Part shown: positions 8,648 to 18,483 of the stretch, piece after piece
Layout: every line of letters begins with the position of its first letter
How positions within the stretch are numbered: position 1 is the first letter of the stretch
NCBI RefSeq assembly: GCF_004114935.1
Contig: NZ_CP022221.1
Span: forward strand, 4,547,001 to 4,611,000
Origin: Bradyrhizobium zhanjiangense
GTDB taxonomy: Bacteria > Pseudomonadota > Alphaproteobacteria > Rhizobiales > Xanthobacteraceae
DNA: 64,000 nt
Direction of reading: 5' to 3'
Notes under the pieces: generated by a model
Seen by the model: only the letters and a program-made list of their open reading frames with translations
The model's database searches: none
Told to the model about the DNA's origin: nothing
Position numbers and translations under genes: made by a program

Positions 8648-10054
8648 ATGCTCTGCAAGGGAGCCCTTGCCGTGCAAACCATGAAGGCGGCCCTCGTTGC
8701 GGCGATCACCGTCGTGGCATTGACCTGCTGCCTCCTTCCCAGCTCAGCGGAGGAGAGCGGCCGCCTTGCACTGGTTGTTTCGATCGACGGGGCCATCGGC
8801 CCTGCGTCAGCCAGCTACGTGCGGGAGGCTTTGGCCAAGGCGAGCGAACGGCGCGCCGAGGTCGTGCTTCTGAGAATGAACACGCCCGGCGGTCTCAATT
8901 CCAGCATGCGCGAGATCATCGCGGATGTGCTCGCCTCGCCCATCCCCGTCATCGGCTACGTCGCTCCCTCCGGCGCCCACGCGGCGAGTGCCGGGACCTA
9001 TATCCTTTATGCGACCCACATCGCGGCGATGGCACCAGGCACCAATATCGGTGCGGCGACGCCGGTGCAGATTGGCGGACCGTTGCCGGGCCTGCCGAGC
9101 GGCACACCCGACAAGGATGGCAAAGACAAGAAGGACGAGCCGAAGGATGCGATGACGGCGAAGGCCACGAACGATGCCGTCGCCTTTATCCGCAGCCTCG
9201 CCGAGCTGCGCAGCCGCAATGCGGACTGGGCGGAGAAGGCGGTCCGTGAGGCCGCCACTCTCTCTGCCAACGGCGCGCTAGAGGCCCATGCCATCGATCT
9301 CGTCGCGCGGGACCAGGCTGAATTGCTGCGGCAGCTCGATGGCCGTGCGGTGGAGGTTGCAGGCGGCAAGACGCAGCGCCTCGCCACGAAGGATGCGGTC
9401 GTCGAAGCCATCGAGCCGGGACGGATATCCCGCTTCCTGGCGGTCATCACCGATCCGAACGTGGCGTTCATTCTCCTGATGGTCGGCATCTACGGTCTGA
9501 TCTTCGAGTTCATGTCTCCCGGAGCCGTCGCTCCCGGAGTCGTCGGCGCGATCTGCCTGCTGATCGGCCTCTATGCGCTCAATTTGCTGCCGATCAACTA
9601 TGCCGGCCTCGCCCTGATGCTGGTCGGACTCGTGCTTCTCACCGTCGAAGCCTTCAATCCAACGGTGGTGATCGGTCTCGGAGGGATCATCGCTTTCGTG
9701 CTGGGTGCGCTGATGCTGTTCAGGGTCGAGGCGCCCGGCTACCAGCTGTCGTGGTGGGTGATCGGCATCACTACAGCTGTGTTCGTCGGCTTCGCTCTGG
9801 TCGTGCTTGGTTCGCTTCGGCGGGCCGCCAAGGCTCCTGAACGGGTCGGCGCGCAGGCCATGCGAGGCTTGTCCGCCGAAATTCTCGACTGGAACGGGAA
9901 CGAGGGTCATGTGTTCGCCCATGGTGAACGCTGGCAGGCGCGCGGCGCCGACGCGTTCGAGCCCGGAGAGACGGTCGAAGTTACCAGCGTCGTCGACCTG
10001 ACGCTGCTGATACGGCGCGCACCGGCGAGGACCGGTGAGGGAGGTACATCATGA
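8648..10054 (+). CDS. NfeD-family membrane-bound serine protease
   Basis: A 468-residue protein (or about 457 from the Met at 8681). A signal peptide is followed by a ClpP-like serine protease domain with [12 protein letters not shown] near residue 110; the Ser in AASAG is the expected nucleophile, and [19 protein letters not shown] near 175 carries the expected lysine. A four-helix membrane domain follows (about residues 270-390) and then a C-terminal OB-fold NfeD domain with [17 protein letters not shown]. These proteases cleave hydrophobic regions of stomatin-like partners. The stop codon overlaps the start of the slipin gene, so the two are translationally coupled. Confidence 0.9.
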   Translation: MLCKGALAVQTMKAALVAAITVVALTCCLLPSSAEESGRLALVVSIDGAIGPASASYVREALAKASERRAEVVLLRMNTPGGLNSSMREIIADVLASPIPVIGYVAPSGAHAASAGTYILYATHIAAMAPGTNIGAATPVQIGGPLPGLPSGTPDKDGKDKKDEPKDAMTAKATNDAVAFIRSLAELRSRNADWAEKAVREAATLSANGALEAHAIDLVARDQAELLRQLDGRAVEVAGGKTQRLATKDAVVEAIEPGRISRFLAVITDPNVAFILLMVGIYGLIFEFMSPGAVAPGVVGAICLLIGLYALNLLPINYAGLALMLVGLVLLTVEAFNPTVVIGLGGIIAFVLGALMLFRVEAPGYQLSWWVIGITTAVFVGFALVVLGSLRRAAKAPERVGAQAMRGLSAEILDWNGNEGHVFAHGERWQARGADAFEPGETVEVTSVVDLTLLIRRAPARTGEGGTS

Positions 10055-10812
10055 TGCTGGAATATCTGACCTATGCGGCGCTCGCGCTGCTAGTCGTCAT
10101 ATTTCTGTCCCAGGCCATTCGAATCCTGCGCGAATATGAGCGCGGCGTCGTCTTTACGCTCGGCCGCTTTACCGGTGTGAAGGGCCCTGGCCTCATCATC
10201 CTCATTCCGATCGTGCAGCAACTCGTCAAGGTCGACCTCCGGGTGATGGTGCAGGTCGTGCCGCCGCAGGACGTGATTTCGCGGGACAACGTGTCCGTCA
10301 AGGTCAACGCTGTTCTGTACTTCCGGATCGTCGACCCCGAGCGCGCCATCATCAAGGTCGGTGATTACATGGCGGCCACCAGCCAGCTCGCCCAGACCAC
10401 GTTGCGTTCGGTGCTCGGCAAGCACGAGCTCGACGAGATGCTTGCCGAGCGCGACAGGTTGAACGCCGACATCCAGGAGATCCTCGACAAGCAGACTGAC
10501 GTCTGGGGCATCAAGGTCACCGGCATAGAGATCAAGGACGTCGATATCAACGAAACCATGGTGCGTGCGATTGCCAAACAGGCCGAGGCCGAGCGCTTGC
10601 GGCGGGCCAAGGTGATCAATGCGATGGGCGAGCAGCAGGCCGCCGAAAAGCTCGTCGAAGCCGGCCGGATCCTCGCGCAGGAGCCTCAGGCCATGCAGCT
10701 GCGTTACTTCGCGGCTCTGCACGACATAGCCGGCGAACGGTCGTCGACTGTCGTGTTTCCGCTGCCGACGGGCTTGCTCGACCATTTGATGCCGCGGCCT
10801 AACAACCCGTAG
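10051..10812 (+). CDS. Slipin (stomatin/SPFH-family membrane protein)
   Basis: A 253-residue member of the SPFH superfamily. A short N-terminal membrane anchor is followed by [22 protein letters not shown] and the PHB domain, and then an Ala/Glu-rich coiled-coil ([20 protein letters not shown]). Slipins assemble membrane microdomains and are the partners of NfeD proteases. The ATG overlaps the nfeD stop by four bases (ATGA). The pair is a widespread conserved operon, and its physiological role here is unknown. Confidence 0.92.
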   Translation: MMLEYLTYAALALLVVIFLSQAIRILREYERGVVFTLGRFTGVKGPGLIILIPIVQQLVKVDLRVMVQVVPPQDVISRDNVSVKVNAVLYFRIVDPERAIIKVGDYMAATSQLAQTTLRSVLGKHELDEMLAERDRLNADIQEILDKQTDVWGIKVTGIEIKDVDINETMVRAIAKQAEAERLRRAKVINAMGEQQAAEKLVEAGRILAQEPQAMQLRYFAALHDIAGERSSTVVFPLPTGLLDHLMPRPNNP

Positions 10813-10894
10813 CCGTAAGCCGCGAAGATGACCCATCTTCGGCCCAAATGGGCGTGTCGAATGTTGATGCCTACTTAAACGGGAGCAACATTCG

Positions 10895-12034
10895 ATGACC
10901 AAGCACGCCGTCAGCCCACCAAGCCGCCGCCAACGTCGGACATTCATGCTTGCCGTTCCGCTGGTCGCCTTCGCACTTTGTTCGTGGCCGATCGGCGGAG
11001 CGGCGCATGCCGCAGAGCCCGGTAAGGACACCCTTGCCGCCAATCTGCCCCGCATTCTCGTGCTGGCGACGGGCGGCACCATCGCGGGCCAGGCCGACCC
11101 GCGCGCGACGGGTGCGTACAAATCCGGCCAGATCACGGGCGAGCAGCTGATGCAGTCAGTGCCGGGCCTGGACAAGCTGGCGAAGCTGAACGCCGAGCAG
11201 ATTTCGTCGATCGGATCCCAGGACATGAACGACAAGGTCTGGTTTGCGCTAGCCCGCCGCATCCAGGAGGCCTTCGACAAGAATGAAGCCGACGGCGTCG
11301 TCATCACCCACGGCACCGATACGCTGGAGGAGACCGCGTTCTTTCTCGACAACGTGGTGCGCGGCGACAAGCCCGTGGTGATCGTCGGCTCGATGCGGCC
11401 GGCCACGGCGGTGAGCGCGGACGGCCCCGGCAATCTCTACGAGGCGGTGCAGGTGGCCGCCGATCCGCGCTCGCGCGGGCGGGGCGTCATGGCCGTGTTG
11501 AACGACAAGATTCAGGGCGCCCGCTCGGTCACCAAGACCAACACCACGAGCATCGAGACGTTCAATACGTCCAATGACGGGCCGATCGGCTATGTCGACA
11601 CCGCCGGCGGCATCCGTTTCATGACCCAGGCCGCCGGTTTCAAGCGCGCGACCTATCAGCTGCCGGCAGGCGAGCAATTGCCGCGCGTCGCGATCGTCTA
11701 CTCGCACGCCAATATGGATGCCGTTCCGATCGAGGACGCCATCTCGCACGGCGCCAAGGGCATCGTGCTCGCCGGCGTCGGCGACGGCAATACGTCCAAG
11801 CCCGCCCTCGAAGCGCTCGAAGCGGCGGCGAAGAAGGGCATCATCGTGGTGCGCTCCACGCGGGTTCGATCCGGCTTCGTGACGCGAAACGTCGAGGTCG
11901 ACGACGACAAGAACGGATTCGTCGTGTCCGAGGACCTCAATCCCCAGAAGGCGCGCGTTCTCACCCAATTGCTGATCGCGAGCGGTGTGACGGCGCCGGC
12001 TGATCTGCAGCGGGCGTTCACGGCAACGTGGTAG
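10895..12034 (+). CDS. Exported type II-like L-asparaginase
   Basis: A 379-residue asparaginase hydrolysing Asn (often also Gln) to the acid and ammonia. Both catalytic threonine motifs are present: LATGGTIAGQ near residue 59 and VITHGTDTLEETAFFLDNV near residue 137. The N terminus is a signal peptide with SRRQRRTFMLAVPL and an AHAAEP-like cleavage region, so the enzyme is periplasmic, possibly Tat-exported. A downstream repeat element and terminator separate it from glnA. Its position beside glnA/glnB suggests nitrogen scavenging, but no shared operon exists. Confidence 0.93.
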   Translation: MTKHAVSPPSRRQRRTFMLAVPLVAFALCSWPIGGAAHAAEPGKDTLAANLPRILVLATGGTIAGQADPRATGAYKSGQITGEQLMQSVPGLDKLAKLNAEQISSIGSQDMNDKVWFALARRIQEAFDKNEADGVVITHGTDTLEETAFFLDNVVRGDKPVVIVGSMRPATAVSADGPGNLYEAVQVAADPRSRGRGVMAVLNDKIQGARSVTKTNTTSIETFNTSNDGPIGYVDTAGGIRFMTQAAGFKRATYQLPAGEQLPRVAIVYSHANMDAVPIEDAISHGAKGIVLAGVGDGNTSKPALEALEAAAKKGIIVVRSTRVRSGFVTRNVEVDDDKNGFVVSEDLNPQKARVLTQLLIASGVTAPADLQRAFTATW

Positions 12035-12055
12035 CGGCTGGCTCGTATCTTAGCT

Positions 12056-12180
12056 TAGCGGGTTGCGCAAAGCGCAAATCGCTAGGCGTAACCCACCAAC
12101 TTCGTTCTGCATTTGCTGAAGCATGGTGGGTTACGCCAGCGGACTGCGCTTCGCGCAGCCGCCAGCTAACCCACCCTACA
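12056..12180. repeat. Palindromic intergenic repeat (GTGGGTTACGCC type)
   Basis: A structured intergenic element. Perfect 14-base inverted arms GGCGTAACCCACCA (12085-12098) and TGGTGGGTTACGCC (12124-12137) are flanked by further imperfect complementary blocks (GCGCAAAGCGC, CTGCGCTTCGCGCAG). Elements with this core are, to my recollection, common between genes in Bradyrhizobium. Confidence 0.75.
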
Positions 12181-12198
12181 GACCCAACGGCCCAAACG

Positions 12199-12230
12199 AA
12201 AAGGCGCTCCTTTCAGAGCGCCTTTTGCTT
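12199..12230 (-). terminator. Intrinsic terminator between the asparaginase gene and glnA
   Basis: Stem AAAAGGCGCTC / GAGCGCCTTTT with a six-base loop. Runs of A and T on the two sides make it usable from both strands. It lies 22 bases past the glnA stop and is most likely its terminator. Confidence 0.8.
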
Positions 12231-12251
12231 GCCGTATGGCGTTCGGGCCGA

Positions 12252-13661
12252 TCAGCCCGAATAGTACATGTCGAATTCGATCGGATGCGGGGTCATCTCG
12301 AAGCGCTCGACTTCGGTCATCTTCAGCTCGATATAGGCGTCGATGAAATCGTCGTCGAACACGCCGCCGGCCTTGAGGAAGGCGCGGTCCTTGTCGAGAT
12401 TCTCGAGGGCTTCACGCAAGCTGCCGCACACCGTCGGGATCTGCTTCAGCTCTTCCTTCGGCAAGTCGTAGAGATCCTTGTCCATCGCCGGGCCCGGATC
12501 GATCTTGTTCTTGATGCCGTCGAGACCGGCCATCAGCATCGCGGCGAAGCCGAGATAGGGGTTGGCGAGCGGATCGGGGAAGCGCACCTCGACGCGCTTG
12601 GCCTTCGGCGAAGCGGTGTAGGGGATGCGGCAGGAGGCCGAGCGGTTGCGCGCGGAGTAGGCGAGCAGCACGGGGGCCTCATAGCCCGGGACCAGGCGCT
12701 TGTAGGAGTTGGTCGAGGGATTGGTGAAGGCGTTGATCGCCTTGGCGTGCTTGATGATGCCGCCGATGTAGTGGAGGCAGGTCTCCGACAGGTCGGCGTA
12801 TTTGTTGCCGGCGAACACCGGCTTGCCTTCCTTCCAGATCGACTGGTGCACGTGCATGCCCGAACCGTTGTCGCCATAGACCGGCTTCGGCATGAAGGTG
12901 GCGGTCTTGCCGTAGATGTGCGCAACCTGGTGGATGCAGTACTTGTAGATCTGGAGGTGGTCGGCCATCAGCGTCAGCGTGTCGAACTTCATGCCGAGCT
13001 CGTGCTGGGCGGAGGCGACCTCGTGGTGATGCTTCTCGACCTTGACGCCCATCTTGGCCATGGCCCCGAGCATCTCCGAGCGCATGTCCTGCACGGAGTC
13101 CTGCGGCGGAACCGGGAAGTAGCCGCCCTTGGTGCGGACGCGGTGGCCGAGATTGCCGCCTTCATATTCGGTGTCGGAGTTGGTCGGCAGCTCCGAGGAG
13201 TCGAGGCGGAAACCGGTGTTGTAGGGGGTCGAGGAGAAGCGCACGTCGTCGAACACGAAGAACTCGGCCTCGGGTCCGACGAAGACGGTGTCGCCCACGC
13301 CCATCGACTTCACCATCGCCTCGGCCTTCTTGGCGATGCCGCGGGGGTCGCGGTTGTAGGGCTCGCCGGTGGTCGGCTCGAGCACGTCGCAGGTGATGAC
13401 CATCGTGGTCTCGGCGAAGAACGGATCGATCGTCGCAGTCACCGGATCGGGCATCAGGCACATGTCGGACTCGTTGATCGCCTTCCAGCCGGCGATCGAG
13501 GAGCCGTCGAACATCGTCCCTTCGGCGAAAATGTCCTCATCGATCATGCTGACGTCGAACGTCACATGCTGCCACTTGCCGCGCGGATCGGTGAAGCGCA
13601 GGTCGACGTATTTGACGTCGTTGTCCTTGATCGATTTCAGGACGTCTTTGGCGGTCTTCAT
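12252..13661 (-). CDS. glnA: Type I glutamine synthetase
   Basis: A 469-residue GSI, making glutamine from glutamate, ammonia and ATP as a dodecamer. Visible are the beta-grasp N domain, the nucleotide/metal segments [13 protein letters not shown] and [14 protein letters not shown], the flexible region NRSASCRIP and the C-terminal adenylylation loop [11 protein letters not shown], whose Tyr (about residue 397) is the target of GlnE. Regulation by reversible adenylylation is therefore expected. It is transcribed from the same strand as glnB 150 bases upstream, the conserved rhizobial glnB-glnA order. Confidence 0.97.
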   Translation of the reverse strand: MKTAKDVLKSIKDNDVKYVDLRFTDPRGKWQHVTFDVSMIDEDIFAEGTMFDGSSIAGWKAINESDMCLMPDPVTATIDPFFAETTMVITCDVLEPTTGEPYNRDPRGIAKKAEAMVKSMGVGDTVFVGPEAEFFVFDDVRFSSTPYNTGFRLDSSELPTNSDTEYEGGNLGHRVRTKGGYFPVPPQDSVQDMRSEMLGAMAKMGVKVEKHHHEVASAQHELGMKFDTLTLMADHLQIYKYCIHQVAHIYGKTATFMPKPVYGDNGSGMHVHQSIWKEGKPVFAGNKYADLSETCLHYIGGIIKHAKAINAFTNPSTNSYKRLVPGYEAPVLLAYSARNRSASCRIPYTASPKAKRVEVRFPDPLANPYLGFAAMLMAGLDGIKNKIDPGPAMDKDLYDLPKEELKQIPTVCGSLREALENLDKDRAFLKAGGVFDDDFIDAYIELKMTEVERFEMTPHPIEFDMYYSG

Positions 13662-13812
13662 GCATACCCCTTTTGGCTCTGCGGGTCGGTTTCCAGATGA
13701 GCAAGATTATTCTCGCTTGGGCGAGTTTGGCGCGACCGCACAAACGAAATCAGGCCGCCGAAGCAGCCTTATTTCCTGTCAGAGTGTCGCAAAACGCGGG
13801 ATAGCACCCGGC

Positions 13813-14376
<564 letters not shown>

Positions 14377-14532
14377 TTAACGAGCACAATCTGATAGGTG
14401 GCGCCGACCGGCCCAAAATACCGAAGACTACGAAATAGGCAAACGGTTCAATATGTGTGCAGATCATTGTTCCGTGGGATGGGTCGGCACGGAACGTGCC
14501 CGTTGAACGGGCGTTTGGACCAGGGAAGTGGC

Positions 14533-16032
14533 ATGGAAGTTCTGACCAACACTGAAATGCAGCGCGCCGATCAGCTCAGTATCGCGGCAGGCACGCCCGG
14601 CTTCAAGCTGATGCTCAGCGCCGGCCAGGCGGTCGCCGAGGCGGCCAATGCGCTGGTCGAGGAGGGGCCGATCCTGATCGTCGCCGGCCCGGGCAACAAT
14701 GGCGGCGACGGTTTTGTCGCAGCCGCCGAGCTCGCCGCCCAGGGCCGCGAGGTCTCGGTGATCCTGATGTGCGAGCGCGACCAGCTCCAGGGTGACGCCG
14801 CTTCCGCCGCACGCGGCTGGAAGCACCCGGTGCTCCCGTTCAATCCGCAGGCGATCGGAAGGCCGGCGCTGATCATCGATGCCCTGTTCGGCGCGGGCCT
14901 CAGCCGTCCCGTCGTTGGCGAGGCGCGCGCCATGATCGAGGCGATCAACGCCAACGGCGCCTTGGTGCTGGCCGTCGACCTGCCGAGCGGCATCAACGGA
15001 ACCAGCGCCGCCGTGATGGGCGCGGCCGTGAATGCCACCGAGACCGTGACCTTCTTCCGCAAGAAGCCGGCGCATCTGTTGCTGCCCGGCCGCATGCATT
15101 GCGGCCGTGTGCGCGTCGCCGACATCGGCATCGACGCGAGCGTACTGGACGAGATCGCCCCGCAGCTCTTCGAGAACGATCCGGATTTCTGGGGCGCCGC
15201 CTTTCCGGTGCCGCGCATCGACGGCCACAAATTCGCGCGAGGCCATGTGCTGGCCGTCTCCGGTGACGCAGCCGCGACCGGCGCTGCGCGGCTCGCCGCG
15301 CGCGGGGCGCTGCGGGCCGGCGCGGGCCTCGTGACGCTGGCGACCCCGCGCGATGCGCTCGCGATCAATGCGGGCGCGCTGACTGCGGTGATGGTTCGCC
15401 CGGTCGACACCGCAATCGAGTTCGGCGAGATCCTCGGCGACAAGCGCTATAACACCTGCATGATCGGCCCCGGCGCGGGCATTGGCGAGCGCACCTGCGA
15501 TCTCGTTCATACCGCGCTGACGGCGCAGCGGCATCTGGTGCTGGACGCGGACGCGCTGACGAGCTTTGCCGCAAAGCCCGAGCGGCTGTTCGAATCGATC
15601 AAGTCCTCGCAGGACAATGCGGTGGTGCTGACCCCGCACGAGGGCGAGTTTCCGCGGCTGTTCTCGGATCTCAGCAACAAGCATCCCGGCCGGTCCAAGC
15701 TCGAGCGCGTGCGTGCCGCCGCCGAGCGCTGCGGCGCTGTCGTGCTGCTGAAGGGACCGGACACGACCGTCGCGGCCCCTGACGGCCGCGCCACCATCGC
15801 CGCCAACGCGCCGCCCTGGCTCGCCACCGCCGGTGCCGGCGACGTGCTCTCGGGCATCATCGCTGGCCTCCTGGCGCAAGGCGTGCCGGCCTTTGAGGCC
15901 GCCAGCATCGGCGTCTGGATGCACGGCGAGGCAGGAAGCGAAGCGGGGCCGGGGCTGATCGCGGAAGACCTCACCGAGACGCTGCCGGCCGTGCACCGGC
16001 GCGTCTATGATGCGCTCGGGGTGGAGTACTAG
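14533..16032 (+). CDS. nnr: Bifunctional NAD(P)H-hydrate epimerase / ADP-dependent dehydratase
   Basis: A 499-residue metabolite-repair enzyme. The N-terminal YjeF_N epimerase (about 1-210) carries GPGNNGGDGFVAA near residue 56, and the C-terminal carbohydrate-kinase-like dehydratase (about 225-490) carries LTPHEGEFPRLF and the NAPPWLATAGAGDVLSG motif. Together they restore damaged NADHX/NADPHX. The ATG at 14533 follows GGGAAG and starts at the YjeF_N domain (MEVLTNTEMQRAD). The upstream region (14152-14532), shared with divergent glnB, has two small hairpins near 14484-14515. The stop overlaps the start of the acetyltransferase fragment. Confidence 0.95.
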   Translation: MEVLTNTEMQRADQLSIAAGTPGFKLMLSAGQAVAEAANALVEEGPILIVAGPGNNGGDGFVAAAELAAQGREVSVILMCERDQLQGDAASAARGWKHPVLPFNPQAIGRPALIIDALFGAGLSRPVVGEARAMIEAINANGALVLAVDLPSGINGTSAAVMGAAVNATETVTFFRKKPAHLLLPGRMHCGRVRVADIGIDASVLDEIAPQLFENDPDFWGAAFPVPRIDGHKFARGHVLAVSGDAAATGAARLAARGALRAGAGLVTLATPRDALAINAGALTAVMVRPVDTAIEFGEILGDKRYNTCMIGPGAGIGERTCDLVHTALTAQRHLVLDADALTSFAAKPERLFESIKSSQDNAVVLTPHEGEFPRLFSDLSNKHPGRSKLERVRAAAERCGAVVLLKGPDTTVAAPDGRATIAANAPPWLATAGAGDVLSGIIAGLLAQGVPAFEAASIGVWMHGEAGSEAGPGLIAEDLTETLPAVHRRVYDALGVEY

Positions 16033-16280
16033 TGCTGCGGCAGCTCGCGCTCGCGGACATGGATGCGGCCGCCCAGGTCCATCGGATTGCGTTCGACCAG
16101 GCGATGCCGTGGCTCGCCGGGTTGCACAGGCCGGACGAGGACCGCTGGTTCTACCGCGAGCGTATTTTTCCGACCTGCCGCGTGTGGGGACGCTTCGACG
16201 ACGCAGTGCTCAGCGGGATCATTGCGTTCCGTAAGGGCTGGATCGAGCAGCTCTACGTGCTTCCGGTTGCCCAAGGCGAT
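16032..16280 (+). pseudogene. GNAT acetyltransferase, truncated N-terminal fragment
   Basis: About 83 residues resembling the first half of a GNAT N-acetyltransferase: MLRQLALADMDAAAQVHRIAF, a WFYRERIF segment, and the strand GIIAFRKGWIEQLYVLPVAQG, which normally leads into the acetyl-CoA-binding Q/R-G-x-G-A/G loop. That loop and everything after it are missing. The frame instead runs into sequence of a different family (see the next entry). It starts inside the nnr stop, so the intact gene was probably coupled to nnr. The exact junction, near 16270-16285, is my estimate. Confidence 0.7.
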
Positions 16281-16458
16281 GTCGGGCCGGTGGGCGATGG
16301 AGTGAGCGAACTGCGTATCCATTACGGCCCCGGCTATCGCATCTATTTTCAGAAGCGGGGCAACACGATCATTGTTTTGGCTGTGTGGTGGCGACAAGAG
16401 CACGCAGGCCAAAGACATTTCGGCGGCCAAGCGCCTTGCCGAGATCTGGAGCGAATGA
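16281..16458 (+). pseudogene. RelE/HigB-like toxin, decayed C-terminal fragment
   Basis: From about GDVGPVGDGVSELRIHYGPG the translation matches the C-terminal half of the Gp49/HigB-like addiction-module killer family, whose intact members are about 100 residues. Near 16379-16381 one extra base shifts the frame. Restoring it gives CGGDKSTQAKDISAAKRLAE and a stop at 16458, the expected family ending. The toxin therefore lacks its N-terminal half and is frameshifted, and cannot be functional. Identification rests on motif recognition. Confidence 0.7.
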
Positions 16459-16471
16459 GAAGGGCGAGACG

Positions 16472-16747
16472 CTGACGACTTACGATCCGGCCGAAGACCT
16501 TCAGTCCGACGAAGCCATTGCCGTGTTCATGGAAGAGGCGTTCAAGACTGAGGACGCCGCCTACATCGCGCACGCGCTTGGCGTCGTTGCCCGTGCCAAG
16601 GGGATGACGCAGATCGCCAAGGAGACCGGTCTTTCTCGCGAGCAGCTTTATCGCTCGTTCAGCACCAACGGCAATCCGACGCTCAAAACGACGATCGCGG
16701 TGATGAAGGCCCTCGGAATCGAACTGACGGCCAAACCGCACGCTTAG
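16472..16747 (+). CDS. Orphan HigA-like antitoxin (addiction-module antidote family)
   Basis: About 91 residues with the antidote-family pattern: an acidic N terminus (TTYDPAEDLQSDEAIAVFME), then a Cro/C1-type helix-turn-helix with VARAKGMTQIAKETGLSREQLYRSFS and the closing NPTLKTTIAVMKALGIEL. No ATG is available at the expected start. The CTG at 16472 has GAGAAGGG eight bases upstream, and an in-frame GTG lies far upstream at 16385, inside the toxin remnant. With its toxin broken, it may persist as a free repressor or be decaying. It ends just before the convergent multicopper-oxidase-like gene. Confidence 0.7.
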   Translation: MTTYDPAEDLQSDEAIAVFMEEAFKTEDAAYIAHALGVVARAKGMTQIAKETGLSREQLYRSFSTNGNPTLKTTIAVMKALGIELTAKPHA

Positions 16748-16756
16748 CCGGAGCGC

Positions 16757-18073
16757 TCACTCCACCGCGTACCAGCGCACCAGCCGCGGGGCCGCCCAGT
16801 CAGTCAGAACCGATTCGATCAGCCATCGTCCGGGTGAGGTTGCGGCGAATGCGATGCGCTGGGTCTGGCCGGGCTCGATCGCGAGCGTATCAAGCCAGTA
16901 GGGCTTCCAGCCGTCGTCGAGCTTGTCTAGCAGGCGGAAATGGTGGCCGTGCAGGTGGAACACGGTCGTGATGGGGGCTGGGTTCTTCAGGGCCAGCACG
17001 ATCGTGCGGCCGGCCTTGGCGCGGAAGGTCGGGGCGGAGGCGGTGGAGAAATTTGCCGGCCGGGTCCAGCCGGCGTCGGCTGCGCCGAGCGCGACATCGA
17101 ACCGCAGGGCGCCTCTCAGATCGAGTTGATCGGGCAGGTCATTGGAAGGGAGCGGCTGTGGCGGCACTGGCGGCGCGCGCCGCTCCAGCCTGCCTGTGAC
17201 CGAGAGGCTGCCGACCTGGCGGGCCTCCTTGCCGTCATGCAGCAGGAATGGGGCCGACGTGGCCGCGTCTACAAAGACATCGGCCCGCGCGCCCGGGGCT
17301 AGCACCAGCGCCCCGCTGCGCGCCGAAAACGGCTCGGCCGGTTGTCCGTCCAGGGCCATCACGCGGACGTCGTGGCTTTCCAATTTGATCGCCAGAACAG
17401 TACGTTGGGAGCCGTTGATAAAGCGCAGCCGCAGCCGCTCATTGGCCGCGGCTGAGAGTTCGAATGAAGTCTGTCCGTTGATCGTATAGAGCGGCGTCGT
17501 GTCCTTGGGATCGCGCCCCGGGGGAAGCGCGGTCCCATCCGGCCGCACGCGCCATTCCTCGATCAGCAAAACCTCATCACGATCAACAGTGACCCGATTT
17601 GCCTCCTCCGCGATGATCGGAAGCGGGCGCGCGGGTTGCTTCAGGCCGTCCTCGAAGAGGCGGAAGTCGGCCAGCAGGGTTCCTGCATTAGATATTGAAA
17701 TAATTGATGTTTCCGTCGTGTCCGGGGCGGTCGGCGCGCGCCCCCGGAGGGGATCGGAAGTGGCCGGGCCGGTCAGGCCGTACCAGACTGGTGCAAGTGG
17801 CACAGGCAGTTCGTTCCGGAACACCACCTCGCAGCGGTTGCCGCGTTTGAGACGGACGTTTCCCAGGTGGCTTACGGCGGCCAGCTCCCAGATTGGTGTC
17901 GGCGGCTGACCCTGCTTCAAGGCCAGCGTGGCCGGCCTTGCCTGGAGCGCGAGCTGGGCGGTCACGAGCGGGCCTGCGCCGCCGCCGATCAGCCCGGCCG
18001 CCGAGGCGCCAAGTCCAGTCAAAAGTCCAGCCAAAACCTCACGTCGGCTCGGGTCAAAAATCCGCGTTGTCAT
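16757..18073 (-). CDS. Tat-exported multicopper-oxidase-fold protein lacking copper ligands
   Basis: A 438-residue protein with a twin-arginine signal (SRREVLAGL at residues 9-17) followed by three cupredoxin-like domains of the multicopper oxidase family. The usual domain-1 ligands are gone: HWHG is replaced by VWYG (96-99) and the WYHPH region by a segment without His. In domain 3 the FHLHGHHFRLL motif remains near residue 373, but the final HCH motif is replaced by GRWLIESVLTDW. The protein is therefore probably not an oxidase. It resembles the logic of SufI/FtsP, a copper-free multicopper-oxidase-fold periplasmic protein. Role unknown. Confidence 0.8.
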   Translation of the reverse strand: MTTRIFDPSRREVLAGLLTGLGASAAGLIGGGAGPLVTAQLALQARPATLALKQGQPPTPIWELAAVSHLGNVRLKRGNRCEVVFRNELPVPLAPVWYGLTGPATSDPLRGRAPTAPDTTETSIISISNAGTLLADFRLFEDGLKQPARPLPIIAEEANRVTVDRDEVLLIEEWRVRPDGTALPPGRDPKDTTPLYTINGQTSFELSAAANERLRLRFINGSQRTVLAIKLESHDVRVMALDGQPAEPFSARSGALVLAPGARADVFVDAATSAPFLLHDGKEARQVGSLSVTGRLERRAPPVPPQPLPSNDLPDQLDLRGALRFDVALGAADAGWTRPANFSTASAPTFRAKAGRTIVLALKNPAPITTVFHLHGHHFRLLDKLDDGWKPYWLDTLAIEPGQTQRIAFAATSPGRWLIESVLTDWAAPRLVRWYAVE

Positions 18074-18226
18074 GGCCGATCCGGACCATGCCGCGCTGGA
18101 TAAGTCCAGCCGTCGTGCCTACTTGAAGCTTGCCTCCAACCGGCCATTTTTTTGCTGCGAACAGTCAGGCACATGCTATAAGCCCGGCCGCCCGCGGCAT
18201 CGCGGCCGGTCTTGATGCAAATTCAC

Positions 18227-18311
18227 GCGGGCGTGGCGGAACTGGTAGACGCGCTGGATTTAGGTTCCAGTGACGAAAGTTGTGGGGGTTCGAGTCCCTC
18301 CGCCCGCACCA
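18227..18311 (+). tRNA. tRNA-Leu (anticodon UAG)
   Basis: A full cloverleaf with acceptor GCGGGCG / CGCCCGC, anticodon stem CTGGA / TCCAG with loop TTTAGGT (anticodon TAG), a long variable arm, T-arm GGGGGTTCGAGTCCCTC-like and encoded CCA. It lies upstream of tig. Confidence 0.97.
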
Positions 18312-18483
18312 AGCGCTTTCAGCGTTTGCACGGATTACGAGACCTGCTTCCGCGCGGATGTTGTCCGCTTGGAGCCGGTCCAATGAACCACCGGCGTTGA
18401 GGCGTTTGCCTCGTGTCGGATCGATTAATGACAGCGTCCCGACGCATGCGCGCCGGGACCGAACGAGAAGAAGATTGGACGCC

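Noticed and set aside
10090..11433. 447-residue minus-strand frame across the slipin and asparaginase genes
   Set aside because: It crosses two well-supported genes and their intergenic gap in antisense and has no recognisable domain.
12123..13700. A 525-residue plus-strand open frame opposite glnA
   Set aside because: It is the antisense shadow of glnA, caused by GC-rich third positions. It has no family motif, and glnA is complete and canonical on the other strand.
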